This document shows positions 62,770 to 64,000 of a stretch of 64,000 bases of DNA, one piece after another. The DNA lies in assembly GCF_016481275.1 (NCBI RefSeq), contig NZ_JAEMNW010000001.1, forward strand, positions 682,001 to 746,000, in the 5' to 3' direction. The translations under genes and the position numbers were made by a program. The notes under the pieces were generated by a model. That model did not search any database, was not told where the DNA came from, and saw only the letters and a program-made list of their open reading frames with translations. The DNA is from Antrihabitans auranticaus (GTDB taxonomy: Bacteria; Actinomycetota; Actinomycetes; Mycobacteriales; Mycobacteriaceae). Numbering within the stretch: position 1 is the first letter of the stretch; each line of letters starts with the position of its first letter.

Positions 62770-63131
62770 CGACTGCACGGGTGGACAGCTGGACCTGGTC
62801 GGTCCGGCTGTTCAAGACCCGGTCCGCGGCGGCGACCGCGTGCCGGGCAGGGCACGTGCGGGTGAACGGCACCTCGGTGAAGGCCGCGCATCCGGTCAAG
62901 ATCGGGGACGAGGTGCGCGTCCGGGTGTCCGGAGTCGAGCGGATCGTCGAAGTCGCGAAGATCGTCACCAAGCGGGTCGGTGCGCCCATCGCCGCAGAAT
63001 GCATCATCGATCGAAGTCCGCCGCCACCGCCGAAAGAGTTACTCGCGTCGATTCCGCAACGCGATCGAGGCGCAGGACGGCCCACCAAACGCGACCGCAG
63101 AGAGATCGAGAAGCTGCTCGGCTATCAGTGA
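62766..63131 (+). CDS. hslR: S4-domain RNA-binding protein (HslR/Hsp15-like)
   Basis: 121 residues from GTG 62766, overlapping the permease stop by 4 bp (GTGA). The S4 domain spans about residues 5-70: VDSWTWSVRLFKTRSAAATA, then AGHVRVNGTSVKAAHPVKIG. The basic C-terminal tail (GAGRPTKRDRREIEKLLGYQ) is typical of Hsp15, which binds stalled 50S-nascent-chain complexes. It probably shares the operon only by position. The end overlaps the convergent WS/DGAT gene by 7 bp. Confidence 0.9.
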   Translation: MTTARVDSWTWSVRLFKTRSAAATACRAGHVRVNGTSVKAAHPVKIGDEVRVRVSGVERIVEVAKIVTKRVGAPIAAECIIDRSPPPPPKELLASIPQRDRGAGRPTKRDRREIEKLLGYQ

Positions 63132-64000
63132 TAGATCTTCTCGAGCTCGACAAGCGCCTTTTCCATGTTGTCGAGAATGACGTCGAGGTCGGGCACGGCC
63201 TGGGGGCAGCCGATGAGGCCGACGTCCAAGCGGCCCTCGGTGTTCGTGACCGCGAAGCCGAGCGCATGACCATCGCCGACGGTCGTCGTCGGATACAGGC
63301 TGTGCATCCGCGCACCTCGCCAGAACGTCGCTTCCCTGGCGCCGGGTACGTAGGAGATCGTCACGTTGAACGCAGGCCGAGCGACCGCTGACATGCCCGG
63401 CACACCACCGAGCAGACGCGGGGTCATCGTGACGACCGAGGCGGCGAGCGTCGTCGCCTGACCCATCGCGTCGGCAATCTTGCGGCCGTTCGCCATCGAG
63501 GACTTGATCGTCTTCAGCCGCTCCTCCGGGTAACGGAGGTCGGTGCCGAGCTTGCAGAAGACGGTGCCGACCTTGTCGACGCCCCGCTTATCCGTGTGCC
63601 GGGCGATCGGGACCATTGCAATCAGCGACGAGGTCGGCAACTTCTTGCGCTCCCCCATATAGGTCCGGAGGGCGCCCGAACACATCGCGATGACGATCTC
63701 CTCGACACTCGAGCGCGAGAAGTTGCGGACGTCGGCTATGCGTTCCATCGACCAGGAGCGCGCAACGAGCCTGCGCTCCGTCCCGACCGCAACGTTGAGA
63801 ATCGAATTCGGCGACCGATACGGGACCGCGATGTCGCGGTCGACGAGTGCCTTGCCCATCGCGCGTGCCGAGCCGGGCACCTTGTTCGCGAGGCCGCTGA
63901 CCTGCTTGCTGCCGAACCGGAACAGGGACGACACACTGAGTTCGGGGGGTGGTTCCGGCGCGGTCTCCTGCGGCTTCGGCGCGTCTTCGAAGTGGTGCTC
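63125..64000 (-). CDS. Wax ester synthase/diacylglycerol acyltransferase, 3' part
   Basis: 292 codons visible, continuing past the right edge. C-terminal half of the actinobacterial WS/DGAT family: SMERIADVRNFSRSSVEEIV (about 43 residues after the FRFGSKQVSGL stretch), the family pattern MVPIARHT and late FNVTISYVPGAREATFWRGA with TEGRLDVGLIGCPQAVPDLD. The N-terminal HHxxxDG active site lies outside the window. Makes triacylglycerols or wax esters for storage. Confidence 0.9.
   Translation of the reverse strand, partial: EHHFEDAPKPQETAPEPPPELSVSSLFRFGSKQVSGLANKVPGSARAMGKALVDRDIAVPYRSPNSILNVAVGTERRLVARSWSMERIADVRNFSRSSVEEIVIAMCSGALRTYMGERKKLPTSSLIAMVPIARHTDKRGVDKVGTVFCKLGTDLRYPEERLKTIKSSMANGRKIADAMGQATTLAASVVTMTPRLLGGVPGMSAVARPAFNVTISYVPGAREATFWRGARMHSLYPTTTVGDGHALGFAVTNTEGRLDVGLIGCPQAVPDLDVILDNMEKALVELEKIYH

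Noticed and set aside
1-64000. tRNA, rRNA, riboswitch, prophage or insertion sequence
   Set aside because: I looked for these and saw no clover-leaf, conserved riboswitch core, integrase or transposase. I cannot exclude small noncoding RNAs without a covariance search.

Overview
The window is high-GC actinobacterial DNA from a mycolic-acid-type organism, most likely Nocardiaceae (Nocardia/Rhodococcus-like). It carries mycothiol synthesis (mshB), coenzyme F420 synthesis (fbiC) with an F420-type oxidoreductase, PIM/lipomannan genes (pimE, lpqW), glucosylglycerate/methylglucose-lipopolysaccharide synthesis (gpgS), a wax ester synthase/DGAT and mycobacterial-style FadD enzymes. Gene order, compared from memory, follows the M. 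tuberculosis Rv1157c-Rv1217c region in blocks. I see no tRNA, rRNA, CRISPR, prophage or insertion sequence. All function calls come from reading the translated sequence without database searches.

Layout. 1-4.9 kb: end of an ABC exporter permease, divergent glgC/glgA (glycogen and maltose-1-phosphate), an RlmA-like methyltransferase, a DUF3117 protein, tag glycosylase and a DivIVA-like protein. 4.9-10 kb: a tightly overlapped leftward chain gpgS-folP2-fadD6-LOG-LOG. 10-14.6 kb: a Ser/Thr kinase and lysine/DAP genes dapE and dapD, with a secreted beta-propeller-like gene between them. 14.8-20.3 kb: a sugar block ppgK-zwf-gnd facing a GH15 trehalase-like enzyme. 20.5-27 kb: a WYL regulator with a clear palindromic operator, a VOC protein, an F420-type oxidoreductase, fadD36, a rhomboid-like protein and proline catabolism. 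27-33.7 kb: ligB, a small helical-repeat protein, dapC, fdxA, an unknown gene and fbiC. 33.8-39.5 kb: a redox locus (FAD oxidoreductase and MpaB-type oxygenase) with two TetR regulators, then a PH-domain pair.

39.5-51.4 kb: enoyl-CoA hydratase, GH38 alpha-mannosidase and a uracil-DNA glycosylase, then the cell-envelope/mycothiol block (two small membrane-side ORFs, mshB, lpqW, typA, a Cys/Lys-rich 58-residue protein, mutT2, phhB, pimE). 51.7-58.7 kb: the accessory-looking stretch, with a secreted protein, a Gly/Ser nine-residue repeat protein, a Tat-exported DUF1906 protein, a three-copy palindromic intergenic repeat array, a lipoprotein related to serine hydrolases but lacking the catalytic residues, an internally duplicated protein of unknown function, an acyltransferase-3 and a CHAP protein. 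59-62.8 kb: a compact operon of allophanate-hydrolase-type amidase, biuret-hydrolase-type isochorismatase and NCS2-like permease, predicted to scavenge nitrogen from biuret or a related compound. The window ends in an S4 RNA-binding protein and the 3' part of a wax ester synthase/DGAT.

Most genes abut or overlap by 4 bp (ATGA/GTGA), so many operons look translationally coupled, and several convergent pairs overlap at their 3' ends by 28-50 bp. The most unusual items are the Gly/Ser repeat ORF, the palindromic repeat array, the predicted biuret operon with a short amidase, the degenerate beta-lactamase-fold lipoprotein, and two conserved-looking small ORFs (52 and 58 residues).
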